The notes beneath the pieces are model-generated. The model was not told where the DNA came from and made no database searches. It saw nothing but the letters and a program-made list of their open reading frames with translations. From Alloyangia pacifica (GTDB lineage: Bacteria > Pseudomonadota > Alphaproteobacteria > Rhodobacterales > Rhodobacteraceae), in the NCBI RefSeq assembly GCF_900116195.1, contig NZ_FOZW01000002.1:434001-498000 (forward strand): 64,000 bases of DNA, read 5' to 3'. Within the stretch, counting starts at the first letter, position 1; each line of letters begins with the position of its first letter. Positions 48,835-58,889 of this stretch are shown piece after piece. A program made the position numbers and the translations under genes.

Positions 48835-51186
48835 TCAGTTTTTCTTCTTCATCGCGTCCATCAGCGCGGCGCCGAGCGCGCCCTGACCGCCGCCAGAGCC
48901 TCCCTTGGGGCCGGAGCTCATCGGGCCCCGTGACCCCTTGCCGGGCCCGCCCTTGCCGCGCGGTGCGCCGCCGCGCCCCTTGTCGGGCTGGGCGCGCCGT
49001 TCCTGCGCAGCCTCGCGGCCACTGCCGTCCTTGCGCATCGACAGGCCAATGCGCTTGCGCGGCACGTCGACCTCGGTCACCCGCACCTTCACCACGTCGC
49101 CCGCCTTCACCACCTCGTGCGGGTCCTTCACGAAGCGGTCCGCAAGCTGGCTGACGTGCACCAGACCGTCCTGGTGCACGCCGATGTCGACGAAGGCGCC
49201 GAAGGCCGCGACGTTGGTCACCGTGCCTTCGAGCATCATCCCCGGGCGCAGGTCGGTGATCTCCTCGACGCCATCGGTGAAGCTGGCGGTGACGAAGTCG
49301 GGGCGCGGGTCGCGGCCGGGCTTTTCCAGCTCCGACAGGATGTCGCGCACGGTCGGAAGACCGAAGGCACCGTCAACGAACTCCTCGGCGCGCAGCCCCT
49401 TGAGCGCCTGCGGCTGGCCCATGATCTGGCGGATGTCACGGCCGCAGGCAGCGACGATCTTGCGCGCCACACCGTAGGCCTCGGGGTGGACCGAAGAGGC
49501 GTCGAGCGGTTCGGCCCCGTCCCGGATGCGCAGGAAGCCAGCGCATTGCTCGAAGGCCTTCGGCCCGAGTCCCGCCACTTTCAGGAGCGCCTTGCGCGAG
49601 GGGAAGGCGCCGGTGCTGTCGCGGTGGCTGACGATGGACTGTGCCAGCGACGGGCCGAGGCCTGCCACATGCGCCAGCAGCGGCGCGGAGGCGGTGTTGA
49701 GATCGACGCCCACGGCGTTCACCGCATCCTCGACCACGGCCTCGAGCGTCTGCGCCAGTTTGCGCTGGTCGACATCGTGCTGGTACTGGCCCACGCCGAT
49801 GCTCTGCGGGGTGATCTTCACCAGCTCGGCCAGCGGGTCCTGCAGGCGGCGGGCGATCGATACGGCGCCGCGCAGCGAGACGTCGAGGTCGGGGAACTCC
49901 TTGGCCGCGGTCTCGGAAGCGGAGTAGACCGAGGCGCCAGCCTCGGAGACCACCACCTTGGTCGGTTTCTTCACCGTGGCGGGCAGCAGCTTCAGCACGT
50001 CGCCGACGAGGCGCTCGGTCTCGCGGCTGGCGGTGCCGTTGCCGATGGCGATCAGCTCGATCTTGTGGCGGGCGATCAGCTCCATCAGCGTTGCGGTGGC
50101 GCCGCGCGTGTCGTTCTTCGGCTGGAACGGGTAGATCGTCGCCGTATCCAGCAGTTTCCCGGTGGCGTCCACCACGGCGCATTTCACCCCGGTGCGGATG
50201 CCGGGGTCGAGGCCAAGCGTCGCCTTGGAGCCGGCGGGCGCGGCCAGCAGCAGATCCTTGAGGTTGCGGGCAAAGACCGCGATGGCCTCTTCATGCGCGC
50301 GGCGGCGCAACTCGGTCATGAGGTCCACATACATCGACAGGCTCAGTTTCACCCGCCACGTCCACTCGGCGACGCCGCGCAGCCACTGGTCGCCGGGGCC
50401 ATTGCCGGGAATACCGATGGCCGCGGCCACGATGTCCTCGCCGCGGCGGGTCGAGGTCTCGGGGTCCGGGGCGATGTCGACGGTGACCACTTCTTCCTTC
50501 GAGGCACGCAGGATCGCCAGAGCGCGGTGCGACGGGATATCGGCCCATTTCTCGCGATGGTCGAAATAGTCGGAGAACTTGGCACCTTCCTGCTCCTTGC
50601 CCGGCGCGACCTTGGCCGAGATGAAAGCCTCGGCGCGCATGAACTCGCGCAGGCTGCCGAGAAGGGTGGCGTTTTCGGTCAGCTCCTCGCCGAGGATGTC
50701 GCGGGCGCCCTCGAGCGCGGCCTTCACGTCGGCCACGTTCTCGCCGAGGTAGGCTTCCGCCAGTTTCGCGGGATCGGCGCGGCGGTCGCTCTCTATGGCG
50801 CGCAGCAGCGGCTCGAGCCCGTTCTCGCGGGCGATCATCGCGCGGGTGCGGCGCTTGGGCTTGTAGGGCAGGTAGATGTCTTCGAGCGTCGCCTTGGTCT
50901 CGGCCCCTGCGATAGATTTTTCGAGCGCGTCGGTGAGCTTGCCCTGCTCCCTGATGGACTCGCGGATGGCCACACGGCGGGACTCGAGCTCGCGCAGGTA
51001 TGTGAGGCGCTCGGCGAGGTTGCGCAGCTGGGTGTCGTCGAGCCCGCCGGTGACCTCTTTGCGGTAGCGCGCCACGAAGGGAACCGTGGCGCCGCCGTCA
51101 AGCAGCTCGACCGCTGCCGTCACCTGTTTCGGACTGGCCTGGATTTCCCGGGCGATGGTGCTGGCGATACGGCTTTGGGTGTCCAC
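48835..51186 (-). CDS. tex: Tex-family RNA-binding transcription accessory protein
   Basis: 783 residues, GTG start with GAGGAGG upstream. Domain order: N-terminal helical region ([20 protein letters not shown]), YqgF-like nuclease fold ([20 protein letters not shown]), helix-hairpin-helix pair ([20 protein letters not shown]), and S1 domain ([20 protein letters not shown]). The C-terminal 55 residues are basic and Gly-rich ([17 protein letters not shown]), probably RNA-contacting. Binds nucleic acid and affects transcription and stress tolerance. Ends 186 bp from the isomerase gene with no feature between. Confidence 0.92.
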   Translation of the reverse strand: MDTQSRIASTIAREIQASPKQVTAAVELLDGGATVPFVARYRKEVTGGLDDTQLRNLAERLTYLRELESRRVAIRESIREQGKLTDALEKSIAGAETKATLEDIYLPYKPKRRTRAMIARENGLEPLLRAIESDRRADPAKLAEAYLGENVADVKAALEGARDILGEELTENATLLGSLREFMRAEAFISAKVAPGKEQEGAKFSDYFDHREKWADIPSHRALAILRASKEEVVTVDIAPDPETSTRRGEDIVAAAIGIPGNGPGDQWLRGVAEWTWRVKLSLSMYVDLMTELRRRAHEEAIAVFARNLKDLLLAAPAGSKATLGLDPGIRTGVKCAVVDATGKLLDTATIYPFQPKNDTRGATATLMELIARHKIELIAIGNGTASRETERLVGDVLKLLPATVKKPTKVVVSEAGASVYSASETAAKEFPDLDVSLRGAVSIARRLQDPLAELVKITPQSIGVGQYQHDVDQRKLAQTLEAVVEDAVNAVGVDLNTASAPLLAHVAGLGPSLAQSIVSHRDSTGAFPSRKALLKVAGLGPKAFEQCAGFLRIRDGAEPLDASSVHPEAYGVARKIVAACGRDIRQIMGQPQALKGLRAEEFVDGAFGLPTVRDILSELEKPGRDPRPDFVTASFTDGVEEITDLRPGMMLEGTVTNVAAFGAFVDIGVHQDGLVHVSQLADRFVKDPHEVVKAGDVVKVRVTEVDVPRKRIGLSMRKDGSGREAAQERRAQPDKGRGGAPRGKGGPGKGSRGPMSSGPKGGSGGGQGALGAALMDAMKKKN

Positions 51187-51302
51187 GGCTGCGGCCTCCT
51201 CTGGGTCTTCGGGAAGGCCGGTTTAGCCCCGTGGCGCGGCTGCGCCAAGAGGTTGCGTAAGGGGCGGCTGATCCTTGCGCGGTCGGGCTGGGTGCAACCT
51301 GA

Positions 51303-51348
51303 GCCGGGCGGGCGCCAGCGCGCCGGGACGTGCAGGCGCTCGCCCGGC
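51303..51348 (-). terminator. Long inverted repeat after the response regulator
   Basis: Fourteen-bp arms (303-316 and 335-348 within 51-kb block) match at 13 positions around an 18-base loop. It lies 39 bp after the response-regulator stop and upstream of tex, so it could end that transcript or lie in the tex leader. GC-only, no T-run. Confidence 0.45.
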
Positions 51349-51386
51349 GCCTTCGGCTTGGTTCCGGGCGCTGTCGCGTGGCGCCC

Positions 51387-52112
51387 CTAGTGCACCGATC
51401 TTGCCCGCCCCGCCAGCCAGCGCTCGTAGTCGCGTTGCGCGCTCTCCAGCGTCTCGACGTTCAGCGTGCGCGTGGTGAAGGCGCGTGACAGCGCCTTCAC
51501 CCGCTTGTTGAGCGCCGGGCCGACGTCCTCGCCGTCGACGCCGAGCTTGTCGTAGAGCGACAGCAGCCGGTTCTGCACGGTGCGCAGCGACATGCCGCGG
51601 CGCTCGGCGATCAGCTTGTCCTGCAGACCCAGCGCCAGATCCAGCAGCACCGCGTATTCGCTGTCGTCGAGCGCGTTGCGCGGGCTGGCGCTGCGGCGCT
51701 GCAGGCGGTGAATCTCGCGGTCGACCATGATCTGGCCTTCCAGCAGCACCGCGCGCAGCGCCAGCTTCAGACGCTCGCGGGTCGCGGTCTTGAGCACGTA
51801 GCCATAGGCGCTGTCCTCGGGCACGATCCGCGAGATGCCGCGCAGGTAGGCCTCGTCCGAGTAGTTCGACCAGAACAGGATGCGCGTGCCGGGCCGCTCG
51901 GCCCAGATCGCGCGGGCCGCCTCGATGCCGTTGCGACCGTCCATTTGCAGGTCCATCACCACCGCCTCGATGCGCGCGTCGCGGGCCTCGGCCTCGCCGG
52001 CGGCACCGTCGGTGGCATGCAGCATCTCGGTCACCTCGGGCAGCGCCTCGGCGAGCGCGTCCTGCAGGTAGGAGGCGTGGAACTGGTCGTCTTCGACGAG
52101 GAGGACTTTCAT
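51387..52112 (-). CDS. Response regulator, NarL/LuxR type
   Basis: 241 residues. Receiver domain with acidic pocket VEDDQF, phospho-acceptor Asp in VVMDLQMDGRNG (Asp54), and Lys in YVLKTATRE. The C-terminal helix-turn-helix reads LGLQDKLIAERRGMSLRTVQ, NRLLSLYDKLGV. Start overlaps the histidine kinase stop by ATGA. With the kinase it probably controls the divergent sugar ABC transporter; two dyads lie in the shared promoter. Confidence 0.88.
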   Translation of the reverse strand: MKVLLVEDDQFHASYLQDALAEALPEVTEMLHATDGAAGEAEARDARIEAVVMDLQMDGRNGIEAARAIWAERPGTRILFWSNYSDEAYLRGISRIVPEDSAYGYVLKTATRERLKLALRAVLLEGQIMVDREIHRLQRRSASPRNALDDSEYAVLLDLALGLQDKLIAERRGMSLRTVQNRLLSLYDKLGVDGEDVGPALNKRVKALSRAFTTRTLNVETLESAQRDYERWLAGRARSVH

Positions 52113-53341
52113 GCGGGGAACTCCGGGAGGGTAACGGTGACGCGGGTGCCCGCGTCGGCCACGATTTCAAGGTCGGCGCCGATGAGATGGGCGCGGGTGC
52201 GCAGGTGCGACAGGCCCGAACGGCGGCCCACCTCGGGGCCGATGCCGATACCGTCGTCGCTGATGGTGACGCGCAGGCGGTGCTGCGGCTCGGAGCTGAC
52301 CGTCACGAGGATGCGGCGCGCGCCGGCGTGACGGGCGGCGTTGTTGATTGCCTCCTGCGTGATGCGGAAGAGCGCGGTGCGCTCGGTCGGGCCGAGCCGG
52401 TCGGGGGCGCCGTCTGTCTCGTCTTCGACATCAACCTCGACGGGGTCCGGTCCCACGGCGCGCTCAAGGTGCACCCGCACCGCATGGGCGTAGCCGAAGA
52501 GATCGAGCAGCGTCGGCACGGCGGTGTCGATCAGCGCGCGCAGGTCGTCGATGGTGTCGGTCACGCGTTCGGCCAGCAGGTCGCGGTCGAGCGGCGCGTC
52601 GCCCGTCAGCTCGCGCAGGATGCGGGTGAGATCGGCCAGCGTCTGGTCGTGCAGGTCCATGCCGATGCGCTGGCGCTCCTGCTCCAGCGTCTGGGTCAGC
52701 TCCAGCGCGCCCTGACGCAGCCCTTCGGCCTGTTCCTGCGCGCGGGCGCGAAGCTGCGCGGCCTGCCGGGCGCGCGCCGCGCCGTGCAGCGCGTGGAACC
52801 ACGGCGCGAGCAGATCGGCCAGCGCCTGCGCCTGCGGCAGGTCCGCGGCGGTGTAGAACCCGGCTGTGCCATGCGAGAAGTTGAGCGTGCCGGTGACCTC
52901 TCCCATGACCCGCAGCGGCACGTTGATCCGCGCCCGCAGCCGGTGGTTCAGGATCGGCTCGCAGCAGGCACCGGGAAAGGTCTGCCGCGGGTCCTCCATG
53001 GCGTTGGCCGAGAGCATGGCCGGGCTGCGTCCGAGCAGCACGTCGCGCACCGGCGAGTACTGGACACGGGTGCGGCGCTGCGACCAGCGGGTCTCGATCC
53101 CGGCCTCGAAGCTGACCACCCAGCCGGGCGTGTCGTGCAGGCAGATGTCGACGTGGCTGAACGGCAGAACGGCGGCGATCTCGGGTGCGATGGCGCTCAG
53201 CGCCGCGCCGATCTCGACCTCTTCGGACAGCCGCGTCGATATCCGCTCGAAGACGTCGCGGTCCTTGCGGTCTTCGCCGGGGTCGCCGGCGGGCCGCGAA
53301 ACCGCTGCGCGCACGGACTCCGCCGCTTGCGATGAACTCAT
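52109..53341 (-). CDS. Sensor histidine kinase (GAF, HisKA_3, HATPase), cytosolic
   Basis: 410 residues without membrane segments. An N-terminal GAF-like domain (about 55-205, HVDICLHDTPGWVVSFEAGI) precedes a coiled segment and the NarX/DegS-type phosphorylation site ERQRIGMDLHDQTLADLTRI. The ATPase domain shows ALFRITQEAINNAARHAGA and ISDDGIGIGPEVGRRSGL. It should sense a cytosolic ligand. GGGGAGG lies before the ATG at 53341. Divergent from the sugar transporter. Confidence 0.87.
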   Translation of the reverse strand: MSSSQAAESVRAAVSRPAGDPGEDRKDRDVFERISTRLSEEVEIGAALSAIAPEIAAVLPFSHVDICLHDTPGWVVSFEAGIETRWSQRRTRVQYSPVRDVLLGRSPAMLSANAMEDPRQTFPGACCEPILNHRLRARINVPLRVMGEVTGTLNFSHGTAGFYTAADLPQAQALADLLAPWFHALHGAARARQAAQLRARAQEQAEGLRQGALELTQTLEQERQRIGMDLHDQTLADLTRILRELTGDAPLDRDLLAERVTDTIDDLRALIDTAVPTLLDLFGYAHAVRVHLERAVGPDPVEVDVEDETDGAPDRLGPTERTALFRITQEAINNAARHAGARRILVTVSSEPQHRLRVTISDDGIGIGPEVGRRSGLSHLRTRAHLIGADLEIVADAGTRVTVTLPEFPA

Positions 53342-53413
53342 GATCCCTCCCCACGCGCCTCCTCTTGCGCGTCTCCGCAAGATGGCGCGTCCGGACGAAG
53401 AAGAAAACACCCA

Positions 53414-53455
53414 TTCCCGCAGATGCCCTGCGGGAACCCGCAAGCGTTCTGCGGG
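53414..53455. promoter_or_regulatory. Two tandem inverted repeats between kinase and sugar transporter
   Basis: First dyad: TTCCCGCAG (53414-53422) with CTGCGGGAA (53428-53436), perfect 9 bp. Second: CCCGCA (53437-53442) with TGCGGG (53450-53455). The centres are 21 bp apart, two helical turns, and both share the half-site CCCGCA. This is the form expected for cooperative binding by a dimeric regulator, most simply the adjacent response regulator. Confidence 0.65.
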
Positions 53456-53553
53456 GCGCACACTTTACGCGCACCTTCCGTGGGGGCAGCATAAGCCTGC
53501 CCGTGGAGGACGGGCATCCAGTGAGCGCCCGGAATAGGGCGATGGGAGGGAAA

Positions 53554-54564
53554 ATGACCAAGACACAGATGCTGCTCGGCGCGGCGGGGCTTGCGATGAT
53601 CGCAGGCGGCGCGATGGCCGACACCTCGGGCAAGCGCATCGCGCTTTCGAACAACTACGCGGGCAACTCGTGGCGGCAGGCAATGCTGCAGACCTTCGAG
53701 GAGGTCGGCGCGCAGGCCGTCGAAGCGGGCGTCGTCGGTGCGGCGGATGCTTATACGACCTCCGAGAACCAGGCCACCGAACAGGCCGCTCAGCTCCAGA
53801 ACATGATCCTTCAGGGCTACGACGCGATCATCCTCAACGCCGCCTCGCCCACCGCGCTGAACGGTGCCGTGGAAGAGGCCTGCAACGCCGGGGTTACCGT
53901 GGTCAGCTTCGACGGTATTGTCACCGCCCCCTGTGCCTGGCGCATCGCGGTGGACTTCAAGGCGATGGGCAAGGAGCAGGTCGAGTACCTTGCAACGCGC
54001 CTGCCCGAAGGCGGCAACCTGCTGGAAATCCGCGGCCTCGCCGGGGTCTTCGTCGATGACGAGATCCACGCGGGCATCGAAGAAGGCGTCGCCGAAAACA
54101 GCCAGTTCGAGATCGTTGGTTCGGTCCATGGGGACTGGGCGCAGGATGTGGCGCAGAAGGCCGTGGCGGGCGTGCTGCCCTCGCTGCCCGACGTCGTCGG
54201 CGTCGTGACCCAGGGTGGCGACGGTTACGGTGCGGCGCAGGCCTTCAAGGCCGCGGGACGTGACACGCCGCTGATCGTGCTCGGCAACCGCCAGGACGAG
54301 ATGCAGTGGTGGGCCGACCAGCGCGACGCCAATGGCTACGAGACGCTCTCGCTGTCGATCGCCCCGGGCGTGGCCTCGCTGGCCTTCTGGGTGGCGCAGC
54401 AGATCCTCGACGGTGCCGAGGTGCCCAAGGACCTGACCGTGCCCTTCCTGAAGGTGACACAGGACACGCTGGACGAGGCGCTTGAGACCACCCCCGAGGG
54501 CTCGGTCGCCAACACCGTCTACTCGCTCGACGACGCCAAGGCCGTCATTTCCGGGGCCATGTAA
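53554..54564 (+). CDS. Sugar ABC transporter periplasmic binding protein
   Basis: 336 residues with signal peptide (MLLGAAGLAMIAGGAMA). Ribose/galactose-binding fold: IALSNNYAGNSWRQAMLQTF, LQNMILQGYDAIILNAASPT, GVTVVSFDGIVTAPCAWRIA, VVTQGGDGYGAAQAF. The ATG at 53554 has GGGAGGG just before it. First gene of an operon with ATPase, two permeases and a lactonase; sugar identity unknown. Confidence 0.9.
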   Translation: MTKTQMLLGAAGLAMIAGGAMADTSGKRIALSNNYAGNSWRQAMLQTFEEVGAQAVEAGVVGAADAYTTSENQATEQAAQLQNMILQGYDAIILNAASPTALNGAVEEACNAGVTVVSFDGIVTAPCAWRIAVDFKAMGKEQVEYLATRLPEGGNLLEIRGLAGVFVDDEIHAGIEEGVAENSQFEIVGSVHGDWAQDVAQKAVAGVLPSLPDVVGVVTQGGDGYGAAQAFKAAGRDTPLIVLGNRQDEMQWWADQRDANGYETLSLSIAPGVASLAFWVAQQILDGAEVPKDLTVPFLKVTQDTLDEALETTPEGSVANTVYSLDDAKAVISGAM

Positions 54565-54570
54565 GCACCG

Positions 54571-56001
54571 ATGAGTACCGCAGCCCCTTCGGCTGCGCCG
54601 ATCGTCGCCCTGACCGAGGCCGCCAAGCACTTCGGTCCGGTCAGGGCACTCGACGGCGTCAGCCTGTCCATCTCTCCCGGCGACTGCCTCGGTCTCGTCG
54701 GCCACAACGGAGCCGGGAAATCCACGCTCGTCAACGTGGTCAATGGCGGGCTCGCGCCGACCTCGGGTAGCGTGGCCTTTCCCGCCTCCGGCGCGGCGAG
54801 CGCGCTGGCTGCCGGGGTGCGCTCGGTGTTCCAGGAGCTGTCGCTCTGCCCGAACCTGACGGTGGCCGAGAACCTGCGCATTTCGCATTCCGCGCTGAAG
54901 GGCATGAACTGGCGCGCGCCCGCGCGCGCCGAGATCCGCGCCGCACTGGATCAGGTCTTTCCGGGGCACGGCATCGACGCCGACGCGCCGGTGGACACGC
55001 TCAGCATCGCCCAGCGGCAGATGGTCGAGATCGCCATCGGCTTCGCCCCGCGCGGAACCGAGGCGCGGCTGGTGATCCTCGACGAGCCCACCTCGTCGCT
55101 GGACGCCGGCATCGCGGAACAGCTGCTTTCCCACATCAAGCAGTTCTGCGCGCGGGGCGGCGCGGTGATCTTCATCTCGCACATGCTGGGCGAGATCTTC
55201 GAGGTCGCCACCCGCATCCTCGTGATGAAGGACGGCAAGGTGGTCGCCGAGAAACCGGCCGGGGGCTTCACCCGGCAGGGCCTCGTCGATGCCATGGGCC
55301 ACGTGGCGACCGAGGCCGCCGCCGCGCAGGCGGCGCGGGCACAGGGCGAGGAAGTCCTGCACACCCCCGAGGGACTCCGCGCCCGCAAGGGCGAGATCGT
55401 TGGCCTTTCGGGTCTGGCGGGTCACGGGCAGGCAGAGGCGCTGGCCCGGCTCTACCTCGGCGCCACCTCCTCGTGGCGCAGCCCGCGCGAGGCGGGGATG
55501 GTCTTTGTCGCAGGGGACCGGGGCAGGGACGGCGTGCTGCCGCTCTGGTCGATCCTGCGCAACGCCTCGATCTCGATCCTGCCGCAGATCGCCCGGCGCG
55601 GCATGGTCGACCGCACCCGCGAGGCCGAGATCACCGCCGAGTGGAAGGCGCGCATCGGCATCCGCACCGATGACGTGACCAACCCCATCCTGTCGCTCTC
55701 GGGCGGCAACCAGCAAAAGGTGCTCTTCGCCCGCGCGCTCGCCTCGGCCGCCCCGGTGGTGGTGATGGACGATCCCATGCGCGGCGTCGACGTGGGCACC
55801 AAACAGGACGTCTACGCCATGATCCGCGCCGAGGCCGCCAGGGGCCGCACCTTCCTTTGGTATTCGACCGAGACCGAGGAGGTCTGCCAATGCGACCGCG
55901 TCTTCGTGTTCCGCAACGGCGAGATCTCGGCCGAACTGACCGGCGACGAGATCACCGAGGAGCGCATCCTCGAAGCCTCCTTCGAAATGGAAGGGGCGTG
56001 A
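54571..56001 (+). CDS. Sugar ABC transporter ATPase (duplicated nucleotide-binding domains)
   Basis: 476 residues. Domain 1: Walker A GHNGAGKSTL, LSIAQRQMVEIAIGF in place of the canonical signature, Walker B LVILDEPTSSLD. Domain 2: GEIVGLSGLAGHGQAEALAR (degenerate P-loop, usual in RbsA-type proteins) and a complete signature LSGGNQQKVLFARAL with VVVMDDPMRGVDVG. Slightly shorter than RbsA (about 500), with a reduced linker. Starts 6 bp after the binding-protein stop. Confidence 0.9.
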   Translation: MSTAAPSAAPIVALTEAAKHFGPVRALDGVSLSISPGDCLGLVGHNGAGKSTLVNVVNGGLAPTSGSVAFPASGAASALAAGVRSVFQELSLCPNLTVAENLRISHSALKGMNWRAPARAEIRAALDQVFPGHGIDADAPVDTLSIAQRQMVEIAIGFAPRGTEARLVILDEPTSSLDAGIAEQLLSHIKQFCARGGAVIFISHMLGEIFEVATRILVMKDGKVVAEKPAGGFTRQGLVDAMGHVATEAAAAQAARAQGEEVLHTPEGLRARKGEIVGLSGLAGHGQAEALARLYLGATSSWRSPREAGMVFVAGDRGRDGVLPLWSILRNASISILPQIARRGMVDRTREAEITAEWKARIGIRTDDVTNPILSLSGGNQQKVLFARALASAAPVVVMDDPMRGVDVGTKQDVYAMIRAEAARGRTFLWYSTETEEVCQCDRVFVFRNGEISAELTGDEITEERILEASFEMEGA

Positions 56002-56002
56002 C

Positions 56003-56932
56003 GTGAAGCTCTTCGCGAAATACCGGATCCTTTTGCCCGTCGTGTCGCTGGCGGTGCTGCTTGCGGCGACCTTCTACATGCAGCCGCGGGCGATGAGCTA
56101 TTTCGGGATCAACCTGCTGTTCAACCTCGCGGTGCCGATCGCGCTGGCGACCGTCGCGCAGATGATGATCATCATGGTCAATGATATCGACCTCTCGCTG
56201 GGTGCCTTCGTGTCGCTGGTGGCCTGCGTGACGGCAACCTTCCTCAACGACAGCCCGATGCTCGGTGTGCTGATCCTGCTGGCGCTGGTGCTGTGCTACG
56301 CCGCGCTCGGCGCGGTGATCCACGCGCTCGATCTGCCTGCCATCGTGGTGACGCTGGGCATGTCCTTTGTCTGGGGCGGGCTGGCGCTCTTCATCCTGCC
56401 GTCGCCTGGCGGCGCGAGCCCCGGCTGGCTGCGCACGCTGATGACCGTCAAGCCGCCCTACATTCCCATGGCAGTCTGCGCCTCGGTGATCATCGCGGTG
56501 GTGACCCACCTGTTGGTGATCCGCTCGGGCATCGGAACGGTGCTGCGCGGGGTCGGTGGCAACGCCCGCTCGGTGCAGCGTGCCGGCTGGCCGGTGGTGC
56601 GCCTGAAGGCGCTGGCCTATGGCCTCGCCGGGCTTTTTGGAGTCTTCGCGGGCATGGCGCTGGTGGGGCTGACCACCTCGGCCGATGCCAATATCGCGCT
56701 GCGCTACACGCTGCTCAGCATTGCGGGGGTGATCCTCGGCGGCGGCGAGTTCACCGGCGGCAAGGTGAGCCCGGTCGGCGCGGTGATCGGTGCGCTGACG
56801 CTGACGCTCGCCGCGTCCTTCCTGAGCTTCCTGCGGCTCTCGCCCGACTGGCAGATCGGCGCACAGGGGGCGATCCTGATCCTTGTCCTGACGGCGCGGC
56901 TGCTCTTCACCCGCCGCGACGCGCAGGCGTGA
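56003..56932 (+). CDS. Sugar ABC transporter permease 1
   Basis: 309 residues, about ten membrane segments, RbsC family. The motif MIIMVNDIDLSLGAFVSLVA and the conserved GGNARSVQRAGWPVVRLKAL region are typical. The start is a GTG 1 bp after the ATPase stop (translational coupling). Pairs with the next permease. Confidence 0.88.
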   Translation: MKLFAKYRILLPVVSLAVLLAATFYMQPRAMSYFGINLLFNLAVPIALATVAQMMIIMVNDIDLSLGAFVSLVACVTATFLNDSPMLGVLILLALVLCYAALGAVIHALDLPAIVVTLGMSFVWGGLALFILPSPGGASPGWLRTLMTVKPPYIPMAVCASVIIAVVTHLLVIRSGIGTVLRGVGGNARSVQRAGWPVVRLKALAYGLAGLFGVFAGMALVGLTTSADANIALRYTLLSIAGVILGGGEFTGGKVSPVGAVIGALTLTLAASFLSFLRLSPDWQIGAQGAILILVLTARLLFTRRDAQA

Positions 56933-56942
56933 GGAGGCGCGC

Positions 56943-57878
56943 ATGAAACTGATACAGAAACCCTGGCTCTGGTCCTGGGTCGCCGCCGCCGCAGCCTTTG
57001 CGCTCACCGTTGCACTGACCGAGGGGCGCGGTGCCGGAGAGCTGGCCTATGCCGCGCTCAGCTTCGGTGCCTTTGCCGCCATCGTCGGCCTCGGGCAGAT
57101 GCTGGTGATCACGCTTGGGCCCGGCAACGTGGACCTGTCGATCCCGGCCACCATGACTCTCTCGGGAACTCTGGCACTGAAGGCCATGGGCTCGGACCCC
57201 GGCACGGCCTGGATGGGGCTGGGGGTGGCGATCCTCGTGGGCCTCGGCACCGGACTTGCCAACTTCGCGCTGATCTACCTGCTGCGGCTGCCGCCCATTA
57301 TTGCCACGCTCGCCGCCTCGCTGCTCTACCAGTCGCTGGCGATCTGGTCGAACCGGGGGCTGCGCATCAAGCCGCCCGCCGGGCTGGCCGACTTCGCCAC
57401 CGGACGCACCATGGGCATTCCGAACGTGGCTCTGGTGGGGCTGGGTCTTTCGCTGCTGATCTGGGTGCTGCTCGAACGCTCGGTCTGGGGCCGCTGGCTG
57501 CTCGCCTCGGGGCAGAACCTGCGCGCGGCGCGGCTTGCGGGGGTGCCGGTCGAGGCGGTGCGCGCCGCCACCTATGTCGCCGTCACCGTGTTTGCCGCCA
57601 TAGCGGGCTACCTGCTGGCCAGCTTCTCGGGCGGCGCTGCGCTCAACATGGGGGCCGAGTACCTGCTGATGTCGATCGCCGTCGTGGTGATCGGCGGCAC
57701 CTCGATCGCCGGCGGCATGTCCAACGTGCCGGGCGTCTGGGGCGCCTCGCTCTTCATGTTCCTCGTCGTCTCCATGCTCAATTCCTACGGCGCGGGCGCC
57801 GGGGTGCGCATGGTGCTGACCGGTCTCATCATCATCGGCATCGTCATTGCCGCCAGCACGAGGAGGGTCGCGCGATGA
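56943..57878 (+). CDS. Sugar ABC transporter permease 2
   Basis: 311 residues of the same family. LVITLGPGNVDLSIPATMTL near the N-terminus and GQNLRAARLAGVPVEAVRAA in the centre match RbsC-type permeases; VVVIGGTSIAGGMSNVPGVW follows. Two different permeases in one operon indicate a heterodimeric channel. It starts 10 bp after permease 1 and overlaps the lactonase start by ATGA. Confidence 0.88.
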   Translation: MKLIQKPWLWSWVAAAAAFALTVALTEGRGAGELAYAALSFGAFAAIVGLGQMLVITLGPGNVDLSIPATMTLSGTLALKAMGSDPGTAWMGLGVAILVGLGTGLANFALIYLLRLPPIIATLAASLLYQSLAIWSNRGLRIKPPAGLADFATGRTMGIPNVALVGLGLSLLIWVLLERSVWGRWLLASGQNLRAARLAGVPVEAVRAATYVAVTVFAAIAGYLLASFSGGAALNMGAEYLLMSIAVVVIGGTSIAGGMSNVPGVWGASLFMFLVVSMLNSYGAGAGVRMVLTGLIIIGIVIAASTRRVAR

Positions 57879-58807
57879 TCCGCACCCCAGACCACCTGGA
57901 GATCCGTGACGAGCGCTTCCGTGCCCTCGTTCACCCGATGGGCAAGCTCGAGCAGCTCTGCACCGGGTTCACCTGGACCGAAGGGCCGGTCTGGTTCGGC
58001 GACCGGAACGCGTTGATCTTCTCCGAGATCCCTTCGCAAACGCTCTACCAATGGACTGAAGGGCAGGGCCTCAGCGTCTTCCGCGAAGAGAGCCAGTTCA
58101 ACAATGGCAACACCCGCGACCCCTGGGGGCGGCTTGTGGGGTGCCGACACGGTACGCGCGACGTGGTGCGGACCGAATATGACGGGGCATTGACCGTGCT
58201 CGCGTCAGAGTACGAGGGCAAGCGGCTCAACTCGCCGAACGACGTGGTGGTCAGCTCCGACGGTGCGGTGTGGTTCACAGATCCCACCTACGGCATCATC
58301 TCGAACTTCGAGGGCAACCGCGCCGAGCCCGAACAGGCGGCCCGCCATGTCTTCCGCATTCCGCCCGGGGGCGGCGCGCCGGTGCCGGTGATCTCGGATT
58401 TTGCCCAACCCAACGGCCTGTGTTTTTCGCCGGACGAGTCCATCCTCTACGTCGCCGAGAGCGGGTCGAGCCATGACGACACCGTGCCCCCGGTCATCCG
58501 CAAGTACGCAGTCGACGGCGAAACCCTGACGTCGCTCGGGGATTTCGCGACGCTCGACTGCGGTCTACCGGATGGGATGCGCTGCGATGTGCAGGGCAAC
58601 CTCTGGTCCTCGGCCGGGGACGGGGTGCATTGCTTCGCGCCCGACGGCACGCTGCTGGGCAAGATCCTCGTGCCCGAGGTCGTCGCCAACCTCTGCTTCG
58701 GTGGACCAGATGGGCAGCGCATGTACATCACCGCGACAAGCTCGGTCTACCGCGTCTTCGTCGACGTGAAAGGGGCCGAGCCCTGGACCCGCAGCGCCCG
58801 CGCCTGA
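57875..58807 (+). CDS. SMP-30/gluconolactonase-family sugar lactonase
   Basis: 310 residues, six-bladed propeller. FTWTEGPVWFGDRNALIFSE (metal Glu), LVGCRHGTRDVVR, LNSPNDVVVSSDGAVWFTDP (metal Asn), AQPNGLCFSPDESILYVAES (metal Asn/Asp) are the lactonase pattern. It opens sugar lactones, made when the imported sugar is oxidised by a dehydrogenase. Coupled to the permease gene by ATGA overlap, so the transported sugar is probably used by an oxidative, non-phosphorylated route. Confidence 0.88.
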   Translation: MIRTPDHLEIRDERFRALVHPMGKLEQLCTGFTWTEGPVWFGDRNALIFSEIPSQTLYQWTEGQGLSVFREESQFNNGNTRDPWGRLVGCRHGTRDVVRTEYDGALTVLASEYEGKRLNSPNDVVVSSDGAVWFTDPTYGIISNFEGNRAEPEQAARHVFRIPPGGGAPVPVISDFAQPNGLCFSPDESILYVAESGSSHDDTVPPVIRKYAVDGETLTSLGDFATLDCGLPDGMRCDVQGNLWSSAGDGVHCFAPDGTLLGKILVPEVVANLCFGGPDGQRMYITATSSVYRVFVDVKGAEPWTRSARA

Positions 58808-58889
58808 CCGGACTTTCATCTTTCCCCAAATACTCCCGCCGGAGGCAACCGCCGCCTCCGGTTCCCGCTCCTCTGTCAAAAACCCGTGT

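Noticed and set aside
55381-55500. Missing Walker A in the second half of the sugar ATPase as a sign of gene decay
   Set aside because: A degenerate second P-loop is normal in RbsA-type duplicated ATPases, and the second signature and Walker B are intact.
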